A stretch of 64,000 nucleotides of DNA from Anastatus disparis. Its lineage: Eukaryota > Arthropoda > Insecta > Hymenoptera > Eupelmidae. The notes below the pieces were generated by a model. That model was not told the origin of the DNA. It searched no databases and was given only the letters and a program-made list of their open reading frames with translations. Position numbers and translations under genes: made by a program. How positions within the stretch are numbered: position 1 is the first letter of the stretch; each line of letters begins with the position of its first letter. The DNA is taken from positions 1,550,001 to 1,614,000 of the forward strand of contig JAFFSR010000243.1 of NCBI GenBank assembly GCA_017163975.1, read 5' to 3'. Positions 25,646-37,483 of the stretch are shown here, piece by piece.

Positions 25646-27274
25646 GCTACTCTAAGAAAATTATTTTATCAAAACTTGTTTTATAAAGACAGTAGCAAAT
25701 AACTTGTATACAAATTTTAAAGCAAATCTATCGAGTACTTTACGTGAAATGGAAGAAAAAATAAAAATGAAAATTTTTTATTTTGTAAAATGAAAACCTC
25801 GCTAAGGAAATCGGTTTCTAAAAGTTATCCTTCTTTTGGCAGTTGCAAATAATTCCCATCCAAATCTCAAAGCAAATTCATCAAGTAATTTACGTAAAAT
25901 ACAAAATAAATGAAAAATGGAAATTTTTAGAAAAATTTTTTAAATGGCTCTATAAAATAAACTACATTATAAATACCAATTTTCAATGATTTCCCGTCTA
26001 CTTATACAAAAACATAGATGGTATGCAAAATTTGAAGCGAATCCATCGAGTAATTTTCGAGATTTAATTGGCTAAATAAATAACATTTTCTTTTCAAAAT
26101 TTCAAAAATGCTTTAAAATTAAAACTACACTATAAAAATCAATTTTTAAAAATTTCCCTTTTTTTGTCAGTTGCAAATAATTTCCCTGCAAATTTTAGAA
26201 CAAATCTATCAAGTACTTTACGTAAATAAAAAAAAAAAATGAGAAAAGAAAAATCGAATTTTTTTTTTTTAATTTTTAAAATTTTCTAAAATCGTAACTA
26301 CACTAAGAAAATTAGTTTTCGAAAGCTTGTTTTCTTCGGACAATAGCGTATTGATTGTATAAAAATTTTGGAGAAAATTTATAGAATGGTTTACGCAAAA
26401 TAGATAATAAATGAAAAATAAAAATTTTTTTGAAAATTTTCAAAATGCTTTAAAATTAAAACTGCATTGAGAAAATTAGTTTTCCAAAGCTTGTTTTCTT
26501 CAGACAGTAGCGAATAACTTGCATAGAAATTTCGGAGCAAATCTATCGAAGGGTTTTCGTAAAATAGAATAAAAATGAAAAATAAAAATTTTTTAAAAAA
26601 TTTTTAAAATGCTCTAAAATTAAAAGTGCACCAAGAAAATTAGTTTTCAAATGTTTTTCTTCTTTTGGCAGTCGAAAATAAGTCGCATACAAATTTTCAA
26701 GCAAATTCTTTGAGTAGTTTACGTAAAATACGGAAAACATGAAAAATCGATATTTTTTTTTAATTCTTAAAATGACTAAAAAAAAAACTACACTAAGAAA
26801 ACCAATTTTCAATAGCTTTCGCACCAGTTGATCGAAAAATGGAATTGTATGGAAAATTTGAAGTAGATCCATTGAGTAGTTTTTAAGATTTTATTGGCTT
26901 AATAAATATAAACATTTTTTTCAAAAATTTCGAAATGTTCTAAAATTGAAACTCAGCTAAAAAAATTAGTTTTTAGAAATTTATTTTATTTGGACAATGG
27001 CAAATGATTTCCATCCAAATTTTGAAGTAAATTCATCGAGTAGTAAACAAAAAAGAACTAAAAAATGAAAATTCGTAATTTTTTTTTTCTAATGACTCTT
27101 AAATCAAAACTACGCTAGAAGAACCGATTATCAATAGCTTGCTAGCAAGTTAGAGAAAAAAATAAATTTCATGCAAATTTAAAAGCAAACCCATCGAATA
27201 GTTTTGGAGATACAATTTACTAACTGACATCACACACACACGCACACACCCACACAATCACACACCCACACAAA

Positions 27275-27353
<79 letters not shown>

Positions 27354-27470
27354 GCACGCACGCACGCACACGCACGCACGCACGCACGCACACACCCACA
27401 CACACAAACACACACATACACACACACACACACACACACATTGGAAACCACCTTTTTGACTTCCTGAGTT
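25646..27470 (-). repeat. 160-bp tandem array with (CA)n tract, copy B
   Basis: About ten degenerate units read as the reverse complement of copy A, with words such as TTTACGTAAAATAC and CTAAAATTAAAACTGC. The array ends in an impure CA tract with CGCA and CCCA variants (about 27230-27440), followed by TGGAAACCACCTTTTTGAC, which matches copies A and C. The cysteine/valine frames through it are not genes. Confidence 0.75.
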
Positions 27471-27874
27471 TAGTTAGAGTTTACTTAGCATTTTCCGTGG
27501 AGAAATACATTATATCTGTCAGGCAGAATACAAAAAAATAAAAGACCTGTATCTTTTAACTGCCTCTATTTATTTGAGTTCTTATTTCTATAAAAAAAGA
27601 AAAACTACAGGTCTTTTATTTTTCTGTGTCCTACCTGACGAATATAATAGATTTTTTTATGAAAAATGCTAACATATTCAATATTTATATTTTTCTTTTC
27701 ATTTCATATAGTTGAAGAATAAATTCTTTTATACGAAACATTTATTTATTTTATATTACCTACAATTTTTATAATGATTTTATTTTAATTTAAACTAAAT
27801 ACAATAACAAAATTTGCCTAAATTTGAATAATACCTTTATTCTCAGGTATATTAAATAGATGAAATATTACCTA
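27471..27874. other. Non-coding; one long hairpin
   Basis: Around 27515-27645, GTCAGGCAGAATAC and AAAAGACCTGTA are mirrored by TACAGGTCTTTT and GTCCTACCTGAC, forming a hairpin of about 120 bp. No gene is seen. Confidence 0.5.
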
Positions 27875-28370
27875 CTCGGAGAAAAAGTTCATGCTAATAG
27901 AGCATGCGAACTGCCATCTACGCGAGTATATAAAATATTGATACAAATATGATAGGCATGAGAAGCTCTATCAGTATTGGATTACTTTATGCTAAAAAAG
28001 ATGGCATGGAGAGTGAATAAAGCATAAACGGCATTTTCTGATGACTCGCGTGGTATACTTCGATGACTGCCCACTCTTATATCCTGTTTGCTCGCGCCAT
28101 ATTCTCTTTTCACTTGAGTTGCCTCCTCTTTTGGGTGGCAACGCGAGCAAACACGGCTGGTCTATATCCAAAATCATGTCGCAAATTTTGCTAACGTATT
28201 TTCGTTGCGTAAATCTTTTTTTCTTTTCTTTTTTTATGAGGGAAGAGACACTATAAATATAGACTGTTAAACTTTGTAACTATCACTAATTAATTTTGAA
28301 CTTAAAATTTAATCATTTCAAACAGCTGGGAGGCAGATGAGCATATACGATTTTACGCCAAAAATGTTTC

Positions 28371-28445
28371 GAAGTAGCTAGTTGGTCCAGTGCGTAACGT
28401 TCCCGCTTTTCCTTTTGAGTACGCGTGTTCAACTCTCGGGTAGGG
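28371..28445 (+). ncRNA. tRNA-like (SINE-head) sequence, left arm
   Basis: TAGTTGGTCCAGTGCGTAAC resembles a pol III A box. About 40 bases later GTGTTCAACTCTCGG resembles the B box and T arm. The anticodon stem does not fold well, so this is not a functional tRNA; a tRNA-derived SINE head or decayed tRNA is likelier. Confidence 0.4.
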
Positions 28446-29017
28446 TTACGTTAAAAAAATTTTTTTTATATTGTTTTAATATTTTTTATTCCTTTTTATA
28501 TTTATTTTTTTTAGATTGTGTATTTTTTAAATAATTTTCAAATATAATTTTTCACAAGTATGCTCGTTTCTTTTTAATGAAAATTTATTTTTCATAAATC
28601 ATTCTTTATAGGTAGTAATTACAAATATTAATAAATAAATAATATTGATATTTATTTTATAATTCTATAGTTTAATTTATTCATAATTTAGTTTATAAAA
28701 TTTGTAATAAATTAGAATAAATAAATAAGACTAAGGTATTTATTTATGTTATAATTTATATTATATATTGATATATGTTTATAAAGACAAAATTGAATTA
28801 TAGTATTGTAAACATCACTATTATTTATTTATTAATATTTTTAATTATTTCGTATATGAAATAATTTATTTAAAAATATTAATTAAAGAAACGAGCATAC
28901 TTAATATACTTGTGAAAAAATAGATTTTAAAATTAATAAAAAATAGAAAATATAAAAAATATAAATAAAAAAAGTACTAAAAACTATTGAAATAATAAAA
29001 TAAGTTTAATAAAATGA

Positions 29018-29093
29018 TTCTCACCGAGAGTTGAACTCGCGCACTAAACAAGAAAGGTGCAAACGTTACGCACTAGACCAATGCTACTTCGAA
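29018..29093 (-). ncRNA. tRNA-like sequence, right arm
   Basis: On the minus strand, GTAGCATTGGTCTAGTGCG provides an A-box-like part, and GCGAGTTCAACTCTCGG forms a T arm with a seven-base loop and a four-pair CGAG/CTCG stem. The anticodon arm is poor. It mirrors the left-arm copy but keeps the T stem better. Confidence 0.42.
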
Positions 29094-29566
29094 ACATCTT
29101 TGGCGTAAAATCGTACATGCTTATCTGCCTCCAGCTGTTTAAAATAATTAGATTTTAAGTTCAAAATTAATTATTATTAGTTACAAAGTTTAACAGATTA
29201 TATTTATTATAGACCAGCCGTGTTTGCTCGCGTTGCCACCCAAAAGAGGAGGCGACTTGAGTGCTGGAAGAATGTCATAGTTAGCAGTAAAGAAAGAGTA
29301 GCGGACAAGCTAGGTTTACTCCCGTCACGTCCCATGAGAGGATACAGCGCCAGCTATCGAAGGATATTAGAGTGAGGAGTTACCAAAGCATGTAAACAAA
29401 CCGTTTTTGGATAGCATAAACATCGTAAGAGTATATGGCGCTGTCATAAAAGCATATGATATTATTTATTAACTTTGGAAACGTAAGCTAAATGCTCTAT
29501 TGGCATGAATTTTCTCTCAGTGTAATGATAGAATGTACTAACTAATATTTTGTAATTATGATTTAG

Positions 29567-29754
29567 GTAAAATAGTATCAGAAGGAATCGGAGAAGTACA
29601 AGAATATATAGATATATGTGATTATGCCGTTGGTCTTTCACGAATGTTCGCTGGTCAAATCTTTCCTTCGGAACGGAAAGATCACACTCTGTTAGAAAAA
29701 TGGAATCCTTTAGGAATTATTGGAGTTATAACAGCTTTTAACTTTCCAGTTGCT
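29567..29754 (+). CDS. Aldh7A1: Single internal exon of antiquitin-type aldehyde dehydrogenase (ALDH7A1)
   Basis: The exon encodes about 62 residues that I recognise as the part of ALDH7A1 leading into the NAD-binding core: [19 protein letters not shown], then [18 protein letters not shown], then [16 protein letters not shown] sequence ending at the splice site. ALDH7A1 oxidises alpha-aminoadipic semialdehyde in lysine breakdown and also betaine and lipid aldehydes. A branch-site consensus TACTAAC lies 24 nt before the acceptor AG (29565-29566), and GTAAGA follows as donor. The exon is 188 nt, entering with two bases of a glycine codon and leaving on a codon boundary. No other exon (catalytic Cys, ELGG motif) was found in the window, so introns must be long or the gene is broken. 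Confidence 0.85.
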
Positions 29755-30395
29755 GTAAGAATTTTTTTGAAATTTATTAATATATCAAAATACAAAATAA
29801 TTAAGTTTCTTATATATTGTCTGAATTGAAACATTTAGGAACCTTAAATTAGTTATGATAAATTATTTAATTCAAAAACTATTAATTTAGAGCCATCGAT
29901 TTGGAATGTTATGACAATAAAAATAACTATTACTAATATTGTTATAAAAATCAACAAAACAGAACCTCCAAATATTTTTTGTGAATAAAAAATTGTTTGT
30001 AAAAGATATTTTTGATTATACGACTAATATTTTATAATCTATAATCTTTCGTCCGAAGGTGTTTATAGAAATTTCCGGGTTCTATTGAGATAATTTATTT
30101 TTTTGTGCTAGTGTTAGAAGTATAAGAAAAAAATTGTAAATATTAGTTTGAGCATATATAAAATATTACATCAAATTTAAAGTTTTCTTGATACCTAAAA
30201 AGTTTATTAGGTCATTGGATTTCATATTTTATAAATTTTTCTCGGCATCTCTGCAGCTTGGCTTTCGTACTATCTGATTAGTGTTTGTTAACTCATTAAA
30301 AAAAACCTTACTACCGTAATTTTTTTATTTTTGAGTAATATTTTTCTCCTATTAGCGTATCGTCGTACGTTACAAAAAATTACACAGTGATGCTA
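29755..30395. other. Intron of the aldehyde dehydrogenase gene, probable
   Basis: The sequence after the donor site is AT-rich and shows no further exon that I can recognise. This follows from the exon call. Confidence 0.45.
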
Positions 30396-30716
30396 CACTG
30401 AGAGAACATTGGCTTGTCTGCTGGAAACTCTAAATACAGCCGCTGCATCGTCGATTCGTGCAGAAGCGCCACAAGATTCGGGGGCCCAGCCGTCCCAAAA
30501 CGACTAATATACATCAGCTGAGTTTCTCTTTTCGTCCACCAGAGGCGCTTTTCAGATATCGTAGGCGCTTTTTGTATATCATAAGCGCAAGACTAAGACG
30601 AATGCTGCACTGTTTCGGGACAGCAGCAGCACCAAATCAAAGGACGAATCAATTCATGCGTTTTAGAGTTCTGCTGTACTAGTAAGTGCAGCATTTATAC
30701 CAATATTCTCTCAGTG
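30396..30716. mobile_element. TA-flanked MITE, GC-richer interior
   Basis: Terminal repeats CACTGAGAGAACATTGG and complement, with TA on both sides. The interior holds GTGCAGAAGCGCCA, CAGCAGCAGCACC and similar words in loose mirror image. A 74-codon frame crosses it without recognisable features. Confidence 0.72.
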
Positions 30717-31285
30717 TAGATATAACAGAAAAGGTATGATAAATTTTACGAATATACCTATTATTTAAGTGTCTTTTTATATGTTTTATATTTATTAGTT
30801 CTGTACATCATTTTCAACAAAGAATGTTTTTTTTTTCCTTCGATATGTACGGGGTCAAAACTTTCGAAACTTTCTGGATATCAATCGAAATATTCCGAGA
30901 CTTCCAGTAATCTTTATTTTTAGACCTAGCCAGTTGAAGCTTCTAGGTCTCCAGCTTCTCACTCTCTGTGTGACTTAATATTTATTGTTCACGATATTTC
31001 GTTAGTTGAATATATATATACACGCTATTTTCGGTGAATTTACTATGCTTTAACTTAATAATAAAAAAATGTTAGTACACTGTTAAAAATATATTATTCA
31101 AATTAAGATAAAAGTGACGGAAGCTCATTTCATAAACTTTTATTAAATGACATTTAATAATAATTTTTTAAAATTCAATATTATTTTAAGCTTTAATACA
31201 TTTGTATTTGGAAATTAATACAAAAATTGTCAGAACAATAATTAAAAATTTCAATATAATTTTCTTAAATTCAATAAACTGTATA

Positions 31286-31500
31286 GGGTCGATGTACCAC
31301 TTTTGGTCGCTGTACCTGTTTTGAACAGTCGCACGTATTCTTTTTTTTTTATAGTTTTGCGGTTAGCCACAGAGTGCTCACCGCAGGTTTTCTTTGTTTT
31401 CTTTGGTAGTCTTGTTTATTTATAATCGCAAAACTATAAAAAAAAGAATACGTGCGACTGTTCAAAACAGGTACAGCGACCAAAAGTGGTACATCGACCC
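31286..31500. mobile_element. TA-flanked perfect-palindrome MITE, 215 bp
   Basis: The arms are almost perfectly inverted: GGGTCGATGTACCACTTTTG and CGCTGTACCTGTTTTGAACA lie in mirror image around a loop near 31370-31425. TA flanks both ends. The high arm identity suggests a recent insertion. Confidence 0.82.
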
Positions 31501-31849
31501 TATTAAGTTTAAAATTCTACTGAATATAATTTATAAATATTTTTTTTCACTAAATATTTTTTATAATTTTAATGCATTCTTTTATTAATATTAATAAAAA
31601 AATTTCAGAATCTAATTATAAATTTTACTATAAGTTTACTGAATTTAATACATTATAATTAAGATTAAGGGCACAAAACACCTTTTCCCCCTGCTAGTAA
31701 AAAAAGATATGTAATTATAAGATTTAATTAAATTCTTTGTAAATGAAAATGATATTTGAAAGTAGACTAAAATACCTTTATTTTAAGCTTTTATAAGCTC
31801 ATTTTGCTTTAGCTGTAGTCCTATAATCATTCGATGAATTCTTGTTCTT

Positions 31850-32175
31850 ATAATGGCTCCACCGCAAGATTTGAGCTGAACCGCTGGATGGATCTGACTT
31901 TCCCAAACTGATTTAACTTCAGTATTAGCATCATTCTCGCGTGAATAAGGGAATTCCTGAAACGCAAAAAATTTTTTACTTTTCAACAAAAAATATTAAT
32001 TTATTAAATAAATTTTTATTTTTTTACCTTATTTTTGGATTTTTTAACAACTTTTTGTCATTCGATTTCAAAACCCTCCATTCACGCGAGAATGATGCTA
32101 ATACTGAAGTTAAATCAGTTTAGAAAAGTCAAATCCATCCAGCGGTTCAGCTCAAGTTTTACGGGGCAGCACCTA
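31850..32175. repeat. Inverted repeat inside the transposon
   Basis: GAGCTGAACCGCTGGATGGA and ATTCTCGCGTGAAT in the left arm are mirrored by ATTCACGCGAGAAT and TCCATCCAGCGGTTCAGCTC in the right arm, around a loop near 31950-32080. The frames reading SRENDANTEVKSV on both strands are a result of this. Confidence 0.8.
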
Positions 32176-32699
32176 AAATTTTAAAAATTCAATATTTGAG
32201 AAAAACAGCTTTAATTATTATATCTTAAAATTTTCAATGCTATACTTATCTTTCATAAAATAATTCTTTTCTGGCATTTCTTATTTATATTAGCTAACAA
32301 TATAAAAAAAAATACCAGACAAGAGAACCTTGTTATCGACTGAATAAAGCTGTAATGCAAAAAGATATGTTATTAAAATAATCAATAAAAATAAACTTTC
32401 TTATTATAAGATATTTTGTCAGTACTCACCCTTATTCACCAATTAAACTATGTATTTGTTGTAAGAATCAACAAATACATAGTTACTTGTTACTCTGATG
32501 GTTGTTAGAATCACTCGTACTAACCTTGAATCAGCTGGGAACTAAGAAATAATATTTAATATGAAGTAATCATTTTTTATTTTAGAATTCAAATTCAAAA
32601 TTAAAAAATAAAATCTAGATTTAAAATTTATATTTTAATTAATATTAATATTTATAAATAGAATTTATATCTAAATATGTAATAATAATTAGAATTATA

Positions 32700-33530
32700 C
32701 ACTTACATGAATTTTATATGCACCCGGTGTATAAAAATCCATCACACCTATTCGTACATTTCTTTTCAGAGTATGTGCTTCTTTCGAATGAGACTTGATC
32801 ACTCTACATTGAATTATCTTCTATCATTCAAAGTCCTGACCCACTCGACAGATACATTTCCAAGTTCGATGTTTAATTTCTCCAACATCTTGAGAAAGTT
32901 ATATCAAGATCAGCATTATTTGGGGAAGTCGATTCAAGTTATTTTTTAACAGCTTTAGATGTAGAACCTTTTGCCACTTGTTCGTATACTTTTGTTATTT
33001 AACAACTTATAGCACTGAACTCTGACTGGGCAACTGGCTTTGATGAATCTATTAAACTACAAAAACTAGACAAACTTGCAAGTCCATGGCCAACTACACG
33101 AACAGCAAGAACATTATATCTGTTAACTTTATACGTATTGTCCATAGCACTTTCTCTCTTGTTAGAGTTTACAGTTGCTTATTCATCACGAAAATCACAA
33201 ATCATATTAATTTTGAATCCTTATCCTCCAAAAGAGGTTTCAATAAATTTCATCTTATGATGGCACACACTGCAACACAATTTTTCCAACATAGAAGATA
33301 GAACGTTGGTATCAACATTTCTATCATTTGCCCTGGAACTTGAAAATTCTATTCTTTTCAGTTTAGAAAAAGAAGTAGAGGGTCTACTTCTCTTAGCTTT
33401 AGAAGAATTTTTTTCACTTTTACTAAGAAATTTCCTTGGCCTCTCTTTAGATCTTCCTGTAGATCGTTTTCTATCTTGATGTTGGTTATGAAATCTGCCT
33501 CTGGTATCTCTTTCATTATTTTACATTTTT
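32700..33530 (-). pseudogene. Transposase remnant, Mutator-like domain (insect type)
   Basis: On the minus strand from about 33520, a basic serine-rich stretch (KERPRKFLSKSEKNSSKAKR) is followed by LEKLCCSVCHHKMKFIETS, a CxxC-bearing segment. Then, after stops and shifts, VNRYNVLAVRVVGHGLASLS and SFCSLIDSSKPV appear. This order (short zinc-binding segment, then NRxxxxAxRxxGxGxxxLxxFC) is what I know from the N-terminal part of insect proteins with the Pfam Mutator domain. The catalytic part is not readable. At least three in-frame stops prove decay. Confidence 0.5.
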
Positions 33531-34386
33531 GAGGTTCGTATTCTTAATGTCAATTTAAGCTTTTTATACTTCAAATACACTTTCTATTTAGATAAAAGTA
33601 GAATTTCAGGCGCACATAAAAAAATATGAAATAACTTGCGAACGTGTAATTTATTAAAAATTAATAATTTCACGTAAATTAAACCACAAAACCTACTAAT
33701 AATTTTTTAAATGCACTTTAAGTAAACAAACTCACTGCAAACTGACCAAACAAATAGCTGAGACTGACTGTCATGTAGCGAAATGATACAAGCAGAAAGC
33801 GCGAACGCGCGAAATTCAAATTTATAAAAAATTACACGAATAACTATGTGCCACTCGTTTCCTTACAAAATCAAAACGGAATAAAATATGGATGTAAAAC
33901 TTTTTAGAATTCGAATCAAGATAAATATTTTGTTCAAATTGAAAAAATAAACTCTTTTTTTTCAATTAAACCTAAAAAAAATCAATAAAAACTAAAAAAA
34001 TTCAATTTTAAATATTTCTTAACATTTTTTTAATTTGTAAAAATTATATCATTATAGACTTGATAAATAAAAACAAAATTAAATCTTTTAAAAAAAACTT
34101 TTCGGAGATTAATTAATGATTTATGAATTATTGAATCAAGTAATAAAAAAATAAGTTCTTATAGTGTTTTAATAAAATTAGCTAAAAATTTGAGAAAAAT
34201 CTTAAAATAGCAAAATTAACAAAAAAATCGATTAAAAGTTTATTCTACTAATTTCTTCATAAAAACGAAACTAAATGAGATAGAGTAAAAGAACTTGTTG
34301 GAGCTTATTCTACAGTAAGTTTCCTATAAAAGAAAGCAATAAGCCCAAATTCGATGGTGGGACCGAAAAAAAGGTGTTTTGTGCCC

Positions 34387-35561
34387 TAAGAAATTCTACT
34401 GAACATAATATGATAAAAAAATATTATTTAATGTGGTATGATTTAATATATTTTTCAAAAATTCAACTATTGTTGAGCACTCCAAAAATTAAAATATTTC
34501 CAAAGAAATATAAATGAGAATTTTCTCGCCGATACGAGGCTAGACCTTCTCTTTTATACTTTGAACAATATACGTTTAAAAGTATATTGTTTCTAGTTTT
34601 CAAAACCGTTTTAAAAATGAATGTACGACGTTCTAAATCGGTAATATAAAGAAGAGAAGAATACCGAAAAAAAAATTGCAATTGCGCAGAAACTAATTAT
34701 CCGATAGTATCTGCCTTTGGCATGTTTAAAGAAGATATAATTATCTACTTCTGTACCAAATTTCAGCTCTTAATATTAATAAACAACAGAGTTATGAATT
34801 TAAATATAAAATGAAAATTTTTCCGGTTTTTCCAAATTTTCTTCGGTTCTAATAAACCGATCGGGTCGTTTGACCTCTCGTTTTGTTGATAATTTAATTT
34901 TCTACAACTTCCCCATTGACACCATAGTTATTTGTCAAATAGTTTTCGTTTTATTAACAAAAAACAAAAAGAAAAACGCTTTTTTGCACTTATTTGTTAA
35001 TAACTAATGAATAAATCATAGTTGTTAGTCTAAAACATATAAGTAAACATCTACGGACTATCTTTTAAATGATCACATAGGTCGTTGCTGGTTACTAATT
35101 TTGGCAGAGCAATACCCTATTTTGACTGGTCTATAAATTTAATAACATTTTCATTAACATGGAATATTAATAGATTTTGAATTATAATATTGAGGTTTGA
35201 TAATCATATTACTAAACTTCAGTAACCGTTATCTTAATCTTAAGAATTTCTGTATTAATTTTAATAATTTTTCATTAATTTCAATAATTTTTTATATTAA
35301 ATAAGTTTAAGTGACATATTCTTAAATTTAAGATACATTTTTATCTCAAATATGTATTAAATTTAAGAATATTTTTAACAGTGTATTTACTCTCACTGCT
35401 TTAAAAAAAATTTTAAATAAAAATAATTATCTTCAATGCTCATGAAAAGTTAATAATTTTCAATTTATTATCGACTAATACTTACTCATAAGTATTTATT
35501 AATTTTAAAAAGGTATTTTCTTATTCTAAAAGTGTAATTTCTTTGTTTTAAAAAATAAAAC
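34387..35561. other. Non-coding sequence between elements
   Basis: AT-rich. Up to 35385 it belongs to the right side of the palindrome above. I see no gene; a 72-codon minus frame at 34681-34463 has no recognisable features. Confidence 0.4.
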
Positions 35562-37458
35562 TGTTATGTCCGGTCACCTTAAATAGGTTTACTCGGACGT
35601 TATATTCGATCGTGAGATGTTTCTTGCCTCGTATGCAGGGTAAAGGAGCTTAATCATTTGCCTTGTCTTAACTGCTGGCTGCGTAGTCAAAAGCAAGGAG
35701 TCTGTTATAAAAAAAAACTTATATTTAAAGAGCGTAGTGCTCCTCTCTGGTTGCCCGCTTGTTAACTGGGTCAGGTCTGGATCAATGATATTTATGTTCA
35801 CAGAATTTAAAATTTTGTTTTTTTGTATTTATTTGTAAATAATGATATTTATTTAAATTTATTATAAACGTTGTACAAAAATCTTAACAAGTGAGCCGCG
35901 CGAGTTTACAGTGATAAATTGAAGAAACCTCAGTAGCACTTTATTTATTATTCGTTCGATTAAAAAAAAAGGAATAAATTTTATTTTTATTGTTAACACA
36001 CCTTTTTTTGTAGTAAGTTGTAGAAAATTATGATTTATGTTGAAACGACTTGTTAAATTAAGCGCGCAATTGAGTTAAGTTATTTCCCTTGTAATAGAAT
36101 TTTAGAGGAAATAAAATGCGAGTACAAGTTCTTTAATGTGACAATTCTATGCTTGGTTTATGTTCAAAGAAAAAAAGGTGTTACCCTTACGAGGTCTAGC
36201 TGCGGACTAATTGACTATAAATCTTTTTCGCTGCAAGGTAGATGCGAATTTTGAAGAAGAAAGGAGACAAAAAAAATATAACTTGCTAAACTTTAAAAGA
36301 GTCCCATTGGCCAGTTCGGCCGTGAGAAACTCTTCAAAGTCTAAGATTTTTTGATAGAGGATATCTTCTTATCGCGCCAAAAAGTGCTGAATAGCATTCG
36401 CGCCTCGCTAACTGACTTGGTTTTACGAACATAAAGAGATTTAAAATTATTCCTTAATATTAACTATTCAATATAAAATTCATTTTATTTAATTTTTATT
36501 AATACATGTTTAAAAAAAATATATGTTACCGGGAGAATGAATTGCAAATATTGCATGTTTATATGCATCCATAATGTATATGTGTATATATCGACGGTGG
36601 CTACGAAAACAAACACAGATGAAAAAAGCCGCGAAAAAAAACACATCGAAATTGTGCCGCGAAAAAAAACACGTTTCCAAAAGTGCGGCGAAAAAAAACA
36701 CATTTCCAAAAGTGCGGCGAAGAAAAACACATTTCCAAAAGTGCGGCGAAAAAAAACACATCTTCAAAAGTGCGGCGAAGAAAAACACATCTTCAAAAGT
36801 GGCGGCGAAGAAAAACACACCTTCAAAAGTGGTGGCGAAAAAACACATCTTCAAAAGTGGCGGCGAAAAAAAACACACCTCAAAAGTGGCGGCGAAGAAA
36901 AAACACACCTTCGAAAGTGGTGGCGAAGAAGAAAACCTCTTGAAAACACAGTGACAATTTTCAAAAAGGGTGTTTTTCTTCGCCGCACTTTTGAAGGTGT
37001 GTTTTTCTTCGACGCCACTTTTGAAGATGTGTTTTTCTTCGCCACACTTTTGAAGGTGTGTTTTTCTTCGCCACACTTTTGAAGGTGTGTTTTTCTTCGC
37101 CGCCACTTTTGAAGATGTGTTTTTCTTCGCCGCACTTTTGAAGGTGTGTTTTTCTTCGCCGCCACTTTTGGAGATGTGTTTTTTTTGCGTTGCACTTTTG
37201 GAGATGTGTTTTTTTTGCGTTGCACTTTTGAAATGTTTTTTTTTTTGCGTCACACTTTTGGAGATGTGTTTTTTTTGCGTCGCACTTTTGGAGATGTGTT
37301 TTTTTTCGTAGTCAATTACTCAGCTGTGATTGTTTTCGTAGCCACCGTCGATATATTCTTATATATATACGCATATATAACAAAAGGTTTAAAAAAAGGG
37401 AATTAAAATGAATGATAAAATTTTTAATTTATACATCCGGAATCATGCTGATGTAACA
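35562..37458 (-). repeat. 3' LTR of the gypsy element, with a foldback inside
   Basis: On the minus strand the LTR begins TGTTACATCAGC directly after the purine tract GGTGGGGG (37459-37466) and ends with ...ACATAACA at 35562, giving TGTTA...TAACA termini. Without the 770-bp foldback its length is about 1.1 kb. TTTAAATATAAG near 35727 on the minus strand could be a TATA region. Boundaries are inferred from the termini; there is no second LTR to compare. Confidence 0.65.
36586..37355. mobile_element. Foldback element with ~36-bp minisatellite arms
   Basis: Ends ATATATCGACGGTGGCTACG and complement. The left arm holds about nine tandem units of the type AAAAGTGCGGCGAAGAAAAA followed by CACATCTTC. 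The right arm holds a similar number in inverted orientation, and the switch is at about 36950-36965. Every strand and frame reads through because the unit length keeps several frames open, so the lysine/serine/cysteine-rich frames of up to 247 codons are artefacts. It is inserted in the LTR. Confidence 0.82.
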
Positions 37459-37483
37459 CCCCCACCGTGAAAACAATAGGATT

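Larger units (their letters stand above)
27875..29522. mobile_element. ~1.65-kb TA-flanked inverted-repeat element with tRNA-like arms
   Basis: TA precedes the left end (27873) and follows the right end (29523). The terminal repeats share TTCATGCTAATAGAGCAT against its complement (29490-29510), and the right end begins CACTGAGAGAAAA, like the MITE at 30396. An inner pair of long arms (28120-28460, 29005-29275) includes GCCTCCTCTTTTGGGTGGCA and TTTTACGCCAAAAATGTTTC. It ends 44 bp before the aldehyde dehydrogenase exon. The two frames near 28000-28250 are palindrome artefacts. Confidence 0.65.
31669..34386 (-). mobile_element. Decayed 2.7-kb DNA transposon with TAA duplication
   Basis: Terminal repeats GGGCACAAAACACCTTTT and complement, with TAA immediately outside both ends. 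The minus strand carries the remains of a transposase (32700-33530). An inner 320-bp palindrome lies at 31850-32175. A three-base TWA duplication is usual for PIF/Harbinger, while the protein remnant looks Mutator-like, so the class is unresolved. Confidence 0.65.
31076..35385. mobile_element. TA-flanked palindromic element hosting two nested elements
   Basis: The ends TACACTGTTAAAAATAT and ATATTTTTAACAGTGTA face each other 4.3 kb apart. Next to each end, AAATTTAAGATA-type and TTTAATACATTTG-type words lie in mirror image. The middle contains a MITE (31286-31500) and a 2.7-kb transposon (31669-34386). The mirror symmetry of the interior is weak, so membership of the two ends in one element is probable but not certain. 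Confidence 0.5.

Noticed and set aside
27220..27451. Cysteine/valine-rich minus frames
   Set aside because: Translation of an impure (CA)n tract in copy B of the array.
28371..28445. Functional tRNA gene
   Set aside because: The anticodon stem and acceptor stem do not pair; kept only as tRNA-like.
36485..37406. Long lysine- or phenylalanine-rich frames on both strands, up to 247 codons
   Set aside because: Minisatellite arms of a foldback keep several frames open; no domain and no codon bias.
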